A model generated the notes under the pieces. That model saw nothing but the letters and a program-made list of their open reading frames with translations. It had not been told where the DNA came from and did no database searches. A DNA stretch of 64,000 nt from Crocinitomicaceae bacterium. Its GTDB lineage: Bacteria; Bacteroidota; Bacteroidia; Flavobacteriales_D; Crocinitomicaceae. A program made the translations under genes and the position numbers. The stretch covers positions 62,001 to 126,000 of the forward strand of contig JAQWHI010000003.1 of assembly GCA_029249445.1 (NCBI GenBank), written 5' to 3'. This document shows, one piece after another, positions 46,667-55,837 of this stretch (its first letter is position 1; each line of letters opens with the position of its first letter).

Positions 46667-48019
46667 TTAAAGCGATCTAACGGCTTTTTTAAATGCATTT
46701 CCACGCTCCTCATAATTCTCGAATAGATCAAAGCTGGCGCATGCTGGCGATAAAAGCACCGATTCATCTTTGCTTGCCAAACGATATCCATATGCTACAG
46801 CTTCTAGTGCTGACCCTGCTTCATAAAGCTCTATATCCAACTCTGCAAATGCTTCCATGATTTTATTGTTGTCTTTTCCAAGACAAACAATGGCTTTTAC
46901 CTTATCTTTTACCAATTCGAACAACTCAGAATAATCATTCCCTTTATCAACACCTCCAACAATCCAAACAGTTGGTTTATCCATACTTTCAAGGGCGAAC
47001 CAAGTCGAGTTTACATTTGTTGCTTTCGAATCGTTAATAAATTCGATTCCGTGCACCTTGGCCACGAATTCAAGTCGGTGTTCTACGTTGACAAAGTCAG
47101 AAAGACTTTCACGAACCACTTCCTTTCTAATTTCTAAGATGCGTGACGTAATACCTGACGCCAGCGAATTTTGGGCATTGTGCTTGCCTTTGAGGGCTAA
47201 ATCATGAATTGACATAGTGAATTGTTGTTTATTTGTGTTGATTATTATTTGTTGATTGTCGTTTAAATATCCTCCCTGATCGAATTCTTTGGTGAGGGAA
47301 AAGGGCGCTTTTTTGGCCTTGATATCGCTTGTATTAACATAACTTGAGATTATTGGATCATCAAAGTTGTAAATGAACCAATCGTCTTCAGTCTGGTTTT
47401 GAATGATCCTGAACTTTGACGCTGAATAGTTTTCCATCTTATTGTCATAGCGGTCCAAATGATCAGGTGTAATATTTAATAAAACAGCTATATCTGCTTT
47501 AAATTCGTACATATCATCCAACTGAAAAGAACTCAATTCCAGTACAAACCAATCATAAGCATTCTCAGCAACCTGTTTGGCGTAGCTATCTCCAATATTT
47601 CCGGCCAGACCAACATTAAGTCCGGCATTTTTTAAAATATGATGTGTCAACAATGCGCTTGTTGTTTTACCATTGCTACCAGTAATACAAATGGTCTTTG
47701 CAGTCGAATAGTAACCGGCGAACTCTATCTCAGAAATGACTTTGATTCCAGCTTCTCTAGCCGCAACAACTGCAGCTACTTTGGGTGATATTCCGGGAGA
47801 TTTCACAATCAAATCTGCTCTCAATAGTTCATCAACAGAGTGTTTATTTTCTTCCCAATTGACTTCTAAATCAACTAAAGACACTTTAAATTTTTCACTA
47901 ATCGCACCAAAATCAGAGACAAAGACTGTCCACCCATACTTCTTAGCAAGAATAGCTGTTCCGATACCACTTTCACCAGCTCCCAAGATTACGATATGTC
48001 CAGATTGAATCTTTTTCAA
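46667..48019 (-). CDS. murD: UDP-N-acetylmuramoylalanine-D-glutamate ligase
   Basis: Adds D-Glu to UDP-MurNAc-L-Ala. The protein has about 450 residues. It shows IVILGAGESGIGTAILAKK at the N-terminus, the ATP loop CITGSNGKTTSALLTHHIL (about 110) and NITPDHLDRYDN plus FINDSKATNVNSTWFALES. The open frame runs back to an ATG at 48079, but that would overlap mraY by 58 bp and add residues absent from the family. A TTG at 48019, just after the mraY stop, is preferred. Sequence evidence for the exact start is moderate. Confidence 0.93.
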   Translation of the reverse strand: MKKIQSGHIVILGAGESGIGTAILAKKYGWTVFVSDFGAISEKFKVSLVDLEVNWEENKHSVDELLRADLIVKSPGISPKVAAVVAAREAGIKVISEIEFAGYYSTAKTICITGSNGKTTSALLTHHILKNAGLNVGLAGNIGDSYAKQVAENAYDWFVLELSSFQLDDMYEFKADIAVLLNITPDHLDRYDNKMENYSASKFRIIQNQTEDDWFIYNFDDPIISSYVNTSDIKAKKAPFSLTKEFDQGGYLNDNQQIIINTNKQQFTMSIHDLALKGKHNAQNSLASGITSRILEIRKEVVRESLSDFVNVEHRLEFVAKVHGIEFINDSKATNVNSTWFALESMDKPTVWIVGGVDKGNDYSELFELVKDKVKAIVCLGKDNNKIMEAFAELDIELYEAGSALEAVAYGYRLASKDESVLLSPACASFDLFENYEERGNAFKKAVRSL

Positions 48020-48021
48020 TG

Positions 48022-49269
48022 TTATCGAACTTTCAATGTTACTATGGTGATTACCGCCAAGAGAATTGCTATGATCCAAAATCGAGCAACAATTTTTGCT
48101 TCATGCATTCCCTTTTTCTGATAATGGTGATGAAGAGGCGCCATTCGGAAAATACGCCTTCCTTCGCCCGTTTTTTTCTTCGTGTACTTGAACCAACCGA
48201 CCTGCATAATCACAGAAAGGTTCTCAATTAGAAATACACCACAAAGAATTGGAATTAAAAGTTCTTTGCGTATAGCGATTGCAAATACGGCAATAATGCC
48301 TCCCAATGCCAAACTTCCCGTATCCCCCATAAAGACTTGTGCCGGAAAAGAATTGTACCACAAAAACCCAACACATGCACCTACAAATGCCGAGATGAAA
48401 ATTACCAGTTCCTCAGCATCTGGGATGTACATTACATCGAGATAATCGGCGAAATGAACATTTGTCGATACATAGGCTAAAATGGCGAGTGAAATTCCAA
48501 CAATAGCAGAAGTGCCGGTTGCCAATCCATCCAATCCATCGGTCATGTTTGCACCATTGGAAACTGCGATAACAATAAAAATGACAACAGGAATAAATAA
48601 AAGCCATCCCCACGTTCCCATCCAATCTCCTACAAGCCAATTGTAGTTGAACTCATTGTTGCTTACAAATGGGATTGTAGTCGTCATGTCATCAGTTTCA
48701 ATCCATTTGGAATCATCCGAATCATCTTCATTGATGTGCATTTTGGTTACAAACTTTTCGCTATGTTGTAACTTGTAATCTGCATCTACTTTTTTATGTA
48801 CGACTACATCTGGATGGAAATATAAAATACAACCTACAATCAATCCGACACCGATTTGTCCTACAATTTTAAACCTACCAGCAAGCCCTTCCTTATTTTT
48901 TTTAAATACCTTGATGTAATCATCTATAAATCCGATTGTACCCAACCATACGGTCGCAATTAACATCGTGATTACGTAAATGCTATCCAATCGGGCAAAT
49001 AATAAAGTTGGAATTAAAATTGCGGCTAAAATGATCAGTCCTCCCATCGTTGGTGTACCTTGCTTCGCCAATTGTCCCTCCAAACCTAGGTCGCGAACCG
49101 TTTCCCCAATTTGCTGCTTTTGCAACAAACCGATCAATCGTTTTCCAAAAACCATGGAAACAATTAACGATGTCATTAGAGCCATAGCTGCCCTGAATGA
49201 AATGTAATCAAACAACCCTGCACCAGGGAAGTCAAAATCGTTCAAATATTGGAATAAGTAATACAACAT
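48022..49269 (-). CDS. mraY: Phospho-MurNAc-pentapeptide transferase MraY
   Basis: Integral membrane enzyme that makes lipid I from UDP-MurNAc-pentapeptide and undecaprenyl phosphate. The 415 residues are longer than E. coli MraY (360) because of a periplasmic or cytosolic insertion at about 155-210 (rich in Asp, Lys and Ser), common in Bacteroidota. Motifs: [69 protein letters not shown] and the [14 protein letters not shown] end. Overlaps murE by 1 nt. Confidence 0.97.
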   Translation of the reverse strand: MLYYLFQYLNDFDFPGAGLFDYISFRAAMALMTSLIVSMVFGKRLIGLLQKQQIGETVRDLGLEGQLAKQGTPTMGGLIILAAILIPTLLFARLDSIYVITMLIATVWLGTIGFIDDYIKVFKKNKEGLAGRFKIVGQIGVGLIVGCILYFHPDVVVHKKVDADYKLQHSEKFVTKMHINEDDSDDSKWIETDDMTTTIPFVSNNEFNYNWLVGDWMGTWGWLLFIPVVIFIVIAVSNGANMTDGLDGLATGTSAIVGISLAILAYVSTNVHFADYLDVMYIPDAEELVIFISAFVGACVGFLWYNSFPAQVFMGDTGSLALGGIIAVFAIAIRKELLIPILCGVFLIENLSVIMQVGWFKYTKKKTGEGRRIFRMAPLHHHYQKKGMHEAKIVARFWIIAILLAVITIVTLKVR

Positions 49270-50729
49270 TATTTATTGAGTTTTTTAAATAGTTCCTTAA
49301 TCGTATTCAAATCATCGAAATCATGGCGAACACCATTGATATCTTGGTACTTCTCATGGCCTTTTCCGGCAATCAGAATGATATCATTCGTTTCTGCCAT
49401 AGATACAGCGGTCTTTATTGCTTGCATTCGGTCAACAATAGAAAGTGTTTTTTTATAGTTTGCGGCATCAACGCCCGCCATCATTTCATTTATAATAGAA
49501 TTTGGATCTTCAGACCTCGGATTGTCTGAGGTAAGAATCACTTTGTCGGATCGATCACATGCAATTTTAGCCATCATTGGTCTTTTACTTCGATCACGGT
49601 CTCCTCCGCATCCCACGACAGTGAAGACCGTTTCATTCTTGGTTCGAATGTTCTCGATTGTCTTCAATACATTGTCCAGCGCATCTGGGGTATGCGCGTA
49701 ATCAACAATCGCAATTACTCCACTGGTACTACGTATATGTTCAAACCGCCCATCAACTGATTTTAATTCACTAAGCGCGGTCAAAACTTCTGTTTCATCA
49801 TCACCCAACTCCTGCGCAATTCCATACACAGCTATCAGATTGTATGCATTAAAATCTCCTACCAAACGGGTCCAAAGCTCCTTTCCATTGATGTTTAACA
49901 CCAAACCTGAGAATTGATTCTCCAAAACTTTTGCCGTATAGTCCCCCATCGATTTTAGAGCGTACGACCGTTTTTTCGCTTTTGTATTTTGAAGCATGAT
50001 CTCTCCATTCTTATCATCAACATTTGTCAATGCAAAAGCTGTTTTTGGCAATCGGTCAAAAAACGTCTTCTTAACATCAATGTATTCTTTGAATGTCTTG
50101 TGATAATCTAGGTGGTCATGAGTAATATTGGTAAAAGCACCTCCCTTAAATGTTAGATCAAGAACTCTCTTTTGATGAATCGCATGTGAACTTACTTCCA
50201 TAAAGCAATGGGAGATGCCCTGTTCAACCATCTCCTTTAGCAATCGATTCAATACAATCGGATCTGGCGTGGTATGTGTTGAAAGAATATCTCGGTCTCC
50301 AATCTTATTGACCACTGTGGAAATTAAACCACATGAATATCCAAGTCTCGAGTATAAATTAAATAGAAGCGTGGTGATTGTTGTCTTTCCATTGGTGCCA
50401 GTAACGCCGATAAGATTCAATTTTTTTGAAGGTTCATCAAAAAAGTTTCCCGCCATTATTGCCAAAGCGCTCTGTGTATCACTAACAACGATTAATTGGA
50501 CTGATTCAGGAACTTCAACTACTCTTTCAGCAATTATTACAGTGCAACCCGCATCGCAAACTTCTGGAATAAAATCATGACCATCACGTGCAACACCTTG
50601 AATCGCAAAGAATACAGAATTTGATTTTGCTTGACGTGAATCAAATGTCAAAAAATCAACAGACACATCAGTTGTTCCATGCACTTCAACAATGTTTACG
50701 CCGTACAAAATATCTTTCAACACCTGCAT
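49269..50729 (-). CDS. murE: UDP-MurNAc-L-alanyl-D-glutamate ligase, meso-DAP adding
   Basis: Adds the third amino acid of the stem peptide. The 486 residues have the ATP site [19 protein letters not shown] (about 112-130), HAIHQKRV and [13 protein letters not shown]. The [11 protein letters not shown] motif (about 405-415) marks enzymes specific for meso-diaminopimelate, so the wall is DAP-type. Starts on the last base of the ftsI stop codon (1-nt overlap) and ends on mraY. Confidence 0.97.
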   Translation of the reverse strand: MQVLKDILYGVNIVEVHGTTDVSVDFLTFDSRQAKSNSVFFAIQGVARDGHDFIPEVCDAGCTVIIAERVVEVPESVQLIVVSDTQSALAIMAGNFFDEPSKKLNLIGVTGTNGKTTITTLLFNLYSRLGYSCGLISTVVNKIGDRDILSTHTTPDPIVLNRLLKEMVEQGISHCFMEVSSHAIHQKRVLDLTFKGGAFTNITHDHLDYHKTFKEYIDVKKTFFDRLPKTAFALTNVDDKNGEIMLQNTKAKKRSYALKSMGDYTAKVLENQFSGLVLNINGKELWTRLVGDFNAYNLIAVYGIAQELGDDETEVLTALSELKSVDGRFEHIRSTSGVIAIVDYAHTPDALDNVLKTIENIRTKNETVFTVVGCGGDRDRSKRPMMAKIACDRSDKVILTSDNPRSEDPNSIINEMMAGVDAANYKKTLSIVDRMQAIKTAVSMAETNDIILIAGKGHEKYQDINGVRHDFDDLNTIKELFKKLNK

Positions 50730-52846
50730 TAGTTCAACTTTATTTGAATAGATTTTCCTCTCACCACTTCCTCTCCAGGATTCAGAGACTGGTGAGTGAC
50801 CATCCCATAACCCTCAATTTTTGCTTTCAGACCCGTGCGCTCAAGAAGAAAAACCGCATCTTTAGCTGTCATCCCAATAACATTTGGAACTGTTTTCTTC
50901 CCTACATATCGCTCCAATAAATCAACGTGACCTGTTTTGGTCTTTGTATTGACCCAGGTCGTCTGCTTCTCCATTCGATATGGAATATTCAGAACCCGAT
51001 AAGATTGTGTTAAATCATAACTGTTGCCATCCATAGAGATTGGTAATTCAGTTTTTGTCTCCCCCTCTACATTCACCGGTTTGTGATACTTTAGACTTGA
51101 GGCATACACCTTATTTGCAATCGCTGTAAATACAGTTCCAGAAACCACCGCACCGTATATATTTTTTGTTGGAGCTGAAACTACCACGATGCAAGAATAT
51201 ATCGGGTCTTGCGCAGGGAAGTAACCAACAAAGGAGGCTTGATATTTTTTCTCAGAAGTAGAACTATTTTTCTCATCAAGAATATGAGCGGTTCCAGTTT
51301 TGCCTGCGATATCAAAATATGCAGATCCAATTGTTTTGCCTGTCCCCCGCTTTACAACCCCCTCGAGACATTTATGTAAGTCTTTAATTGTACGTTCTGT
51401 ACATATTTTTGGGATCATTACATCCTTTTCAAATTTCTCGATAAGTTCATTACCTCGATACACTTCCTCAACAAATTGAGGCTTTAATAATTCACCATTG
51501 TTTGCCACAGCGTTGTAAAAAGCCAACGTTTGTAATGGCGTTTGTTGAAACTCATATCCAACGGCCATCCATGGTAAAGAAAGACCCGACCAAGAAGGAT
51601 CTCCTGGCTCATACATTACTGGGGCGGCTTCACCAGATAAGGCAATACCGAGCTTTTTATCCAAGCCGAACTTTTTCAGTCTTCGAATAAATGCATCTGG
51701 ATTTGATCGGTAGGCACTATTGATGATTTCAGTAAAGACATTAGATGATTTCTCAAATGCTTTTTGAATTGTGATTTCACCATAACCATTCCCATAATTC
51801 GAATCTGTCATTGACCTACCATAGAAGGTGTATTTACCTTTAGCGTTGACTTTATCTGTCAATCGAACCTTACCATCTTCCAATGCTGCCATCAATGACG
51901 CCAATTTAAAAGTTGATCCCGGCACCTCTTTTTCTCCGATTGCCTGATTGAATGATTCATAATACACCCCATCATCACCTTTCCTCAAGTTTACCATTGC
52001 TTTTATGAATCCTGTCTTGACATCCATTACAATCACACATCCTTTCTCGGCGCTTTGCGATTTCAATTGATTGAGCAACTCTGTATGAGCGACATCTTGA
52101 ATATCAACATCAAGAGACGTTACCACTGTAGCACCTTCTACTGCCTCTTTGGTTATAGGACCTATTTTCTTCCATCCAGTAGAAATCTTCTGCTCAATCT
52201 CCTCTCCCGGCTCTCCAACTAAATAGGAGTCAAAAGCACCCTCAATACCTACCTTTTTCCACTCCTTCGATTGCTCAATCCAGTCGACATAACCCAATGT
52301 TCTTCGCAATAATTCACCGTATGGGCGCTTACGTTCAATATTTTCTTCGGTATCAATGAGCCCTCCTTTGAAACGCCCAAGTTTAAAGATTGGCATTTCG
52401 TGTAACTTTTTGCGCTCTTCATTTGTGGCTTTCTTGTGAATCAACAAATAACGTGAACCACGAGCGCGCGCAGTTCTTATCCTCCCTTCATATTCGATAG
52501 CTGACCTATTTGGGAACAATGCACTCAACTCCTGACAAAGCTGACCCAAATCACCATCAAACACATTCTGGTCGACAACAGTGGGGTCCATGTAGATGTT
52601 ATAATAAGAAACTGAAGTAACTAAAGGAATGTGGTTAGCATCCAATATTTGACCTCTCCTTGGCGTGCGCTGGACAGTTCGAGTAGGCATCTTCTTTTTT
52701 CCATCCATTGAAGACATAAACATTGGAGTACCATCTTCAAACTGAATACTAACCGTTTTGAAAATAACAACCAACATTAAAACAACAAACCCGAAATAAA
52801 TCAAGTAAGCCCTCCAGTATATGTCCTTATTTTCAGTCATTTTCAT
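50729..52846 (-). CDS. ftsI: Peptidoglycan transpeptidase FtsI/PBP3 with PASTA domain
   Basis: Septal class B penicillin-binding protein. The 705 residues have one TM helix (about 12-32), a PBP dimer/pedestal region, and the transpeptidase core with SxxK in VPGSTFKLASLM (Ser about 311), SxN in EKSSNVFTEI and KTG in DIAGKTGTAHIL. A single C-terminal PASTA domain (about 650-703; VPNVIGMTAKDAVFLLE, then GEEVVRGKSIQIKLN) ends the protein, which is common in Bacteroidota but not in E. coli FtsI. PASTA domains may bind lipid II or peptidoglycan. Overlaps ftsL by 14 nt. Confidence 0.95.
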   Translation of the reverse strand: MKMTENKDIYWRAYLIYFGFVVLMLVVIFKTVSIQFEDGTPMFMSSMDGKKKMPTRTVQRTPRRGQILDANHIPLVTSVSYYNIYMDPTVVDQNVFDGDLGQLCQELSALFPNRSAIEYEGRIRTARARGSRYLLIHKKATNEERKKLHEMPIFKLGRFKGGLIDTEENIERKRPYGELLRRTLGYVDWIEQSKEWKKVGIEGAFDSYLVGEPGEEIEQKISTGWKKIGPITKEAVEGATVVTSLDVDIQDVAHTELLNQLKSQSAEKGCVIVMDVKTGFIKAMVNLRKGDDGVYYESFNQAIGEKEVPGSTFKLASLMAALEDGKVRLTDKVNAKGKYTFYGRSMTDSNYGNGYGEITIQKAFEKSSNVFTEIINSAYRSNPDAFIRRLKKFGLDKKLGIALSGEAAPVMYEPGDPSWSGLSLPWMAVGYEFQQTPLQTLAFYNAVANNGELLKPQFVEEVYRGNELIEKFEKDVMIPKICTERTIKDLHKCLEGVVKRGTGKTIGSAYFDIAGKTGTAHILDEKNSSTSEKKYQASFVGYFPAQDPIYSCIVVVSAPTKNIYGAVVSGTVFTAIANKVYASSLKYHKPVNVEGETKTELPISMDGNSYDLTQSYRVLNIPYRMEKQTTWVNTKTKTGHVDLLERYVGKKTVPNVIGMTAKDAVFLLERTGLKAKIEGYGMVTHQSLNPGEEVVRGKSIQIKLN

Positions 52847-53243
52847 CCTTATTTACCCGAATCACCTTTGTTGGGTTAACCGTTTCTTTTAGTCCTTTCG
52901 ACTCCAATTGCTCTATCAAACGAGCCCTTCTAGTCTCTTCCTCCAGCCTCGCTTTTGCCTCGAAATAATCAGAGGTTGCTTCATCGAGCTGCTCTTGTGT
53001 TGAAACAACATCTTTCGATAGTTGTTTTCCATAATAGCCCTTCCCGACCACAAGGAGCAGAAGTAGAATAATGAAGAAGATAAAATTCAAATTTCCCAAC
53101 ATGAATTCCTTCGTAAAAAAATCACCATTCAAAACTTGCACAACAGCATTTGACCTGCGTGGCTTCACAGATTTCTTCTTCTTTTTCTTCTCAGCTGCTT
53201 CTTTCTGATCTAGCTGAGCTCTGTCTAAAAACTCATTCTCCAT
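52833..53243 (-). CDS. ftsL: FtsL-like divisome protein
   Basis: Small bitopic membrane protein of 136 residues. A Lys-rich cytosolic N-terminus (about 1-45, including KKKKKKSVKPRRS) precedes one TM helix (about 51-68, FIFFIILLLLLVVGKGYYG). A periplasmic coiled-coil of about 50 residues (QEQLDEATSDYFEAKARLEEETRR) follows. Sequence identity is poor across the FtsL family; assignment rests on topology and on position between rsmH and ftsI. Overlaps both neighbours. Confidence 0.85.
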   Translation of the reverse strand: MENEFLDRAQLDQKEAAEKKKKKKSVKPRRSNAVVQVLNGDFFTKEFMLGNLNFIFFIILLLLLVVGKGYYGKQLSKDVVSTQEQLDEATSDYFEAKARLEEETRRARLIEQLESKGLKETVNPTKVIRVNKDEND

Positions 53244-54150
53244 TTCTCTCAGCTATTCTTAATTTGGCGCTTCGTGCGCGACTATTCATTTCAATCTCGC
53301 CTTCAGAAGCCACAATCGGTTTCCTTGTAACTTCATTAAAAGGCTTTAATACATTCCCGAAAAAATCTTTCTTAAGCTTCCCATCGATCGACCCCCGCTT
53401 CATGTAATTTTTAACCATTCGGTCTTCGAGTGAATGATAAGACATCACAACCAAACGACCCCGAGGTTTTAATACACTCTCAGTTGCCTTGAGAAAGTCC
53501 TCTAAGACAACCATTTCATTGTTTACCTCAATACGAACTGCCTGAAAAACTTGTGCAAAATATTTATGCTCTTTGAACTTAGGAGCACACGGAGTTACTA
53601 CATCCAAAAGTTTTTGCGTTGTTTTTATCTTTCCATTCAAACGAGCGCTCACAATTGCATTCACTAAACGTCTCGCATTTGGGATTTCACCATAGTTCCT
53701 AAACATGTATAACAGTGCATTCTCATCGTAATCATTAATTACATCTGCTGCTGTTAATTCACCACTTTGATTCATACGCATATCAAGACTGGCCTCGCCA
53801 CGGATAGAGAAGCCACGTTCCTGTTCATCGAATTGATGGGAGGACACACCTAAGTCTGCCAAAACTCCATCCACCTTGTCTACTCCCATTAAGCGCAAGT
53901 GGTTTGCGATGTACGCAAAATTTGCAGCAATAAAACTGAAATTAGGTGCCTCCCAGGCGTTCTTCCTTGCGTCAGGATCTTGATCGAAGACAATCAATCG
54001 ACCGTGTTGATTTAGTTTTTTGAAAATTTCAGACGAATGTCCACCACCCCCAAATGTAACGTCAACATAAATACCATCCCGCCTGATGTCAAGAGCATTT
54101 AGACACTCTTCAAGCATAACTGGAATATGATAATCTGAATTATTCGTCAT
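53233..54150 (-). CDS. rsmH: 16S rRNA (cytosine-1402-N4)-methyltransferase
   Basis: SAM-dependent methyltransferase acting on the ribosomal decoding centre. The 305 residues have HIPVMLEECLNAL near the start, the SAM loop VDVTFGGGGHSSEIFKKL (about 28-45), LADLGVSSHQFDEQERGFSIRG and a C-terminal SYHSLEDRMVKNYMKRG block. It overlaps mraZ by 11 nt and ftsL by 11 nt. Confidence 0.97.
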   Translation of the reverse strand: MTNNSDYHIPVMLEECLNALDIRRDGIYVDVTFGGGGHSSEIFKKLNQHGRLIVFDQDPDARKNAWEAPNFSFIAANFAYIANHLRLMGVDKVDGVLADLGVSSHQFDEQERGFSIRGEASLDMRMNQSGELTAADVINDYDENALLYMFRNYGEIPNARRLVNAIVSARLNGKIKTTQKLLDVVTPCAPKFKEHKYFAQVFQAVRIEVNNEMVVLEDFLKATESVLKPRGRLVVMSYHSLEDRMVKNYMKRGSIDGKLKKDFFGNVLKPFNEVTRKPIVASEGEIEMNSRARSAKLRIAERNGE

Positions 54151-54598
54151 GTTCTAAGTCTCCCATTACTTCATCCGCTAAATCAGCAAAATCCGTCATG
54201 GAGCCTTCGATCATTTCGAAGTACTTCGACTTGTCCCATATCTCAATGCGATCGTTATATGCGATCAGCATTACTTCCTGTTTCAACCCAACTCGATCCA
54301 TATGACCAACAGGAACAAGCGCACGGCCAGCCTTGTCTAGGCTAACCAACTTTGCTCCCTGATGGAACAGTCGATAAAACATTCTGTTTTTAGGTTTAAA
54401 AAGATTCATTTTAGAAAGCTTCTCACTAACCTTCTCCCACTCGTGAAGTGGAAAAAGTGTTAAGCAATCCTCAAATCCTTTATTCAACATGAAATCTCGT
54501 TGAGCCGCAGGAGGAAGCTGCTTCCGTAAACCGGAAGGGAACATAAAACGCCCTTTCGCGTCCAATTTCACTTCAAATTCTCCTACTAGTCCTGCCAT
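54140..54598 (-). CDS. mraZ: Transcriptional regulator MraZ
   Basis: DNA-binding AbrB/SpoVT-fold regulator that controls the dcw cluster. The 152 residues have two repeated beta domains: FEVKLDAKGRFMFPSGLRKQL (about 8-28) and VSLDKAGRALVPVGHM (about 82-97), each with the DxKGR-like motif. MraZ forms ring-shaped oligomers that bind direct repeats spaced about 10 bp. Such repeats (GTGGTAA) lie in its own promoter, so it is probably self-repressed. First gene of the cluster. Confidence 0.96.
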   Translation of the reverse strand: MAGLVGEFEVKLDAKGRFMFPSGLRKQLPPAAQRDFMLNKGFEDCLTLFPLHEWEKVSEKLSKMNLFKPKNRMFYRLFHQGAKLVSLDKAGRALVPVGHMDRVGLKQEVMLIAYNDRIEIWDKSKYFEMIEGSMTDFADLADEVMGDLEHDE

Positions 54599-54620
54599 GA
54601 CGATTAATAATGGGATAAAA

Positions 54621-54651
54621 ATAAAGTAATCTTACCACTTTTTACCACCAA
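54621..54651 (-). promoter_or_regulatory. mraZ promoter with two GTGGTAA boxes in the spacer
   Basis: On the minus strand a TTTG (complement of 54649-54652) is followed by a 20-nt spacer and a TACTTTAT (-7 region, 54621-54628). Two direct copies of GTGGTAA (54632-54638 and 54642-54648), 10 bp apart, fill the spacer. They match the AAAGTGGTN3-type repeats reported for MraZ in Mycoplasma. Binding here would block the promoter, fitting autorepression. Confidence 0.6.
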
Positions 54652-54753
54652 ATTTCACATTGTTCATAAATATAAACGTAATTCCAACCGCAAGGTTACA
54701 ATAAAAAACACTTAAAACCCAATTATATTGGTATTTGTAACGATCAAATATTA

Positions 54754-54769
54754 GTGGTATATAGTGGTA
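54754..54769 (+). promoter_or_regulatory. Second GTGGTA box pair, upstream of the EamA gene
   Basis: Two direct GTGGTA copies (54754-54759 and 54764-54769), 10 bp apart and on the plus strand, partly overlap a TAAATTTG (-7-like) at 54768-54775. They are oriented opposite to the boxes before mraZ. Confidence 0.5.
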
Positions 54770-54773
54770 AATT

Positions 54774-54819
54774 TGATTGAATTTGTTGAAAACTCTCGAG
54801 TTTTCAACAAATTCAATCA
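54774..54819. repeat. Perfect 22-bp inverted repeat before the EamA gene
   Basis: Arms 54774-54795 and 54798-54819 are exact reverse complements with a 2-nt loop. There is no T-run, and no gene ends here, so it is not a terminator. It ends 37 bp before the EamA ATG. It could be an operator, a cruciform or an mRNA leader hairpin. Confidence 0.9.
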
Positions 54820-54844
54820 GCCTGTTCGAGATAAATATTTGATG

Positions 54845-54852
54845 TAACTTCG
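54845..54852 (+). promoter_or_regulatory. -7 promoter element of the EamA gene
   Basis: TAACTTCG (TAnnTTCG variant) is 4 bp before the ATG at 54857; transcription would start almost on the ATG. The -33 TTC at 54825-54827 is degenerate but with a 17-nt spacer. Confidence 0.4.
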
Positions 54853-54856
54853 CGCC

Positions 54857-55780
54857 ATGAATTTGACGTACCAGAACTGGATTTTACTATTTTTTCTGTC
54901 TTTTGTTTGGGGGAGCTCTTTTATTTTAATGAAACTTGGAATGTTCACTTCAACGGGGGCTGCAATTTTCTCAGACACACAGGTAGCAGCGCTCAGGATG
55001 CTGCTTGCCAGCCTCACGCTGCTGCCATTTGCGATACGTAAATTTCACCTATTGAAATCACTCAGAAACCTCCGACTGCTCTCAATAGTAGGCCTCGCAG
55101 GAAACTTCTTACCAGCATTCCTCTTTACCTACGCAGAAACAGAACTCCCGTCGGGATATGCGGGAATGCTCAATAGCTTCACACCTATATTCGCACTTAT
55201 AATTGGCTGGGGGATCTTCAAAAGTAAGTTAACAAACTACCAACTAATTGGCGTATTCATTGGCACCACTGGCATCGTTCTACTTACCTTGTCAGGATCA
55301 GCTCCCAAAGGAGGTGCTTCATGGCTCCATATTGGTGCGATTGTTCTGGCTACACTCTGCTATGCAATAAGCCTCAACACCATAAAATACACTCTGAATC
55401 ATATAAAAAGTATAGAAATTACCTCCCTTTCATTCGCAATCACTCTTCCTATTAGCATCGCGATAACATTTGTAACAGACATTCCACAAACACTGCTTGA
55501 AACGCCAAATGCCTTTCAAGGATTCAGTTTTATTGCAATCTTGAGCGTCATCGGAACTGCATTGGCTGTTGTACTTTTCACAAAACTAATTTCAAATTCA
55601 TCCATACTATTTGCTAGTAGTGTTACGTATTTAATTCCCTTAGTGGCTTTGCTTATTGGATTGGTATTTGACGAACCAATCAACATCTATCAGATCACAT
55701 CAATGATTCTTGTTTTGTGCGGAATATTTATGGCTAATGTTTTGACAAACCGAAAATCATCACAGCGTATCAAAAAATAG
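54857..55780 (+). CDS. EamA/DMT family transporter
   Basis: Inner-membrane transporter of 307 residues with ten predicted helices in two EamA repeats (about 5-140 and 150-295). Landmarks are LSFVWGSSFILMKLGM near the N-terminus and VTYLIPLVALLIGLVFDEP in the second repeat. Family members export amino acids and other metabolites. The substrate is unknown. It is divergent from mraZ, close to putative MraZ boxes and to a perfect inverted repeat, and convergent with proteorhodopsin through a shared terminator. Confidence 0.9.
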   Translation: MNLTYQNWILLFFLSFVWGSSFILMKLGMFTSTGAAIFSDTQVAALRMLLASLTLLPFAIRKFHLLKSLRNLRLLSIVGLAGNFLPAFLFTYAETELPSGYAGMLNSFTPIFALIIGWGIFKSKLTNYQLIGVFIGTTGIVLLTLSGSAPKGGASWLHIGAIVLATLCYAISLNTIKYTLNHIKSIEITSLSFAITLPISIAITFVTDIPQTLLETPNAFQGFSFIAILSVIGTALAVVLFTKLISNSSILFASSVTYLIPLVALLIGLVFDEPINIYQITSMILVLCGIFMANVLTNRKSSQRIKK

Positions 55781-55826
55781 AAAAAAAAGAAGGGGAATGC
55801 TCTCGAGCATTCCCCTTCTTTTTTTA
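55779..55826. terminator. Bidirectional terminator between EamA and proteorhodopsin
   Basis: A perfect GC-rich hairpin (AAGGGGAATGCTC and its complement, short loop) is flanked by A-run and T-run. It serves both convergent genes. Confidence 0.93.
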
Positions 55827-55837
55827 TTTGAAAGCGT

